Positions 6,056 through 6,655 of a stretch of 6,655 bases of DNA are shown here, piece by piece. Source of the DNA: Deltaproteobacteria bacterium (GTDB lineage: Bacteria; Desulfobacterota; Desulfobacteria; Desulfobacterales; BuS5); the NCBI GenBank assembly GCA_021157555.1, contig JAGGWL010000009.1, positions 1 through 6,655 of the forward strand, given 5' to 3'. A program made the position numbers and the translations under genes. The notes under the pieces are model-generated. The model did no database searches and had not been told where the DNA came from. It worked only from the letters and a program-made list of their open reading frames with translations. The stretch's first letter is position 1; every line of letters starts with the position of its first letter.

Positions 6056-6655
6056 ATGAAAAATGACAGAAACAGCATATTACTAAAAAGCGTCAAAAGA
6101 CTGCTTAGACGTGATGCTATAGTTCATCTATGCAAGATAGTAAATAAAACACATGGCGCAGATCTCTCCGAGCTCTTTCGTTCACTCTCTATTCCTCAAC
6201 AGCATATTGTTTTTAATTTAATTGAGGATATAGAACAAAAAGGAATTCTTTTAAGTCAGCTTGATGAAAATGATTTTCTCGCTCTAAGTGAAGATCTGGA
6301 GATTGATAGTTTTGTTGAAGTCCTGGAATGCATGCCATCGGATGATGCTGCCGATCTGATAGGACGGCTCCCCGACGAACAGGCCGAAACACTTCTTGAA
6401 AAAATGAAAAACGAGGAGTCTAAAGAGGTTGAAGAACTCCTGAATTACGAAGATGATACTGCTGGCGGTATCATGGTTACCGATTTCATTGCTTTAAAGG
6501 AGGATACAACAGCAAAAGAGGCAATCAGATCATTGCAAAAGGAACATATGGATGTTGAGATGCCTTTTTATCTCTATGCTGTGGATGAATACGGGAATCT
6601 TATGGGTGTCTGTTCCTTGAGGCAGCTTGTTGTTGTTCCTCCTGAAACTCCGTTA
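6056..6655 (+). CDS. mgtE: MgtE magnesium transporter (3' partial)
   Basis: MgtE is an inner-membrane Mg2+ channel or transporter gated by cytoplasmic Mg2+ binding. The first 200 codons are present and run in frame to the window edge. Residues 8-130 form the helical N domain, including 'MPSDDAADLIGRLPDEQAET' (93-112), which matches the repeated helix pairs of the family. The hallmark 'YEDDTAGGIM' (131-140) marks entry into the first CBS domain. It continues through 'YAVDEYGNLMGVCSLRQL' (174-191) and ends at 'PPETPL', a typical MgtE CBS segment. The second CBS domain and the five transmembrane helices expected of the family would lie beyond the window. The ATG is 13 nt after the rodZ-like stop and is served by AGGG at 6046-6049. 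It probably belongs to the same transcript. The family assignment is strong; whether Mg2+ or another divalent ion is the main substrate cannot be judged from this part. Confidence 0.92.
   Translation, partial: MKNDRNSILLKSVKRLLRRDAIVHLCKIVNKTHGADLSELFRSLSIPQQHIVFNLIEDIEQKGILLSQLDENDFLALSEDLEIDSFVEVLECMPSDDAADLIGRLPDEQAETLLEKMKNEESKEVEELLNYEDDTAGGIMVTDFIALKEDTTAKEAIRSLQKEHMDVEMPFYLYAVDEYGNLMGVCSLRQLVVVPPETPL

Noticed and set aside
1..6655. Mobile elements, CRISPR arrays, tRNA or rRNA genes
   Set aside because: Continuous housekeeping coding sequence fills the window. I saw no terminal inverted repeats, spacer-repeat pattern or RNA gene signature.

Overview
This window looks like ordinary chromosomal DNA from a Gram-negative bacterium. 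The best fit is the Desulfobacterota (former Deltaproteobacteria), with the Desulfobacterales most likely. That placement rests on recalled protein resemblance and gene order (mfd, SurA-like lipoprotein, surA, DUF4115/RodZ-like gene, mgtE), not on a search. The DNA is AT-leaning, with many A-rich codons and A8-A10 runs. A lipobox protein, a signal-peptide-bearing SurA and a RodZ-like protein all point to a diderm envelope.

Layout: all five genes are on the + strand and tightly packed, with gaps of about 30, 11, 6 and 13 nt and no room for a conventional promoter or terminator between them. The order is (1) mfd, missing its extreme 5' end at the left edge; (2) a lipoprotein with a SurA-type chaperone core but no parvulin domain; (3) surA with a single parvulin domain; (4) a RodZ-like membrane protein made of a cytoplasmic HTH_25 domain, one transmembrane helix, a repeat-built linker and a periplasmic DUF4115 domain; (5) the first 200 codons of mgtE, cut by the right edge. 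Nearly every base is coding, and no intergenic stretch exceeds about 30 nt.

How the genes may work together: Mfd removes stalled RNA polymerase and recruits UvrA. The two SurA-family proteins should handle unfolded outer-membrane or periplasmic proteins. The RodZ-like protein should link the cell-shape cytoskeleton to the periplasm. MgtE imports Mg2+. Apart from Mfd, the common theme is the cell envelope, and the spacing predicts one transcript.

No new defence, mobile or RNA system is visible. The observations most worth a second look are modest. The SurA parvulin domain has lost both histidines of the usual active site (Asn189 and Gln277), and its upstream lipoprotein partner has no parvulin domain at all, so the pair looks like an isomerase-free chaperone set. 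There is also a GC-rich hairpin at the 3' end of the rodZ-like gene, followed by a small hairpin that pairs the mgtE ribosome binding site with the rodZ-like stop region.
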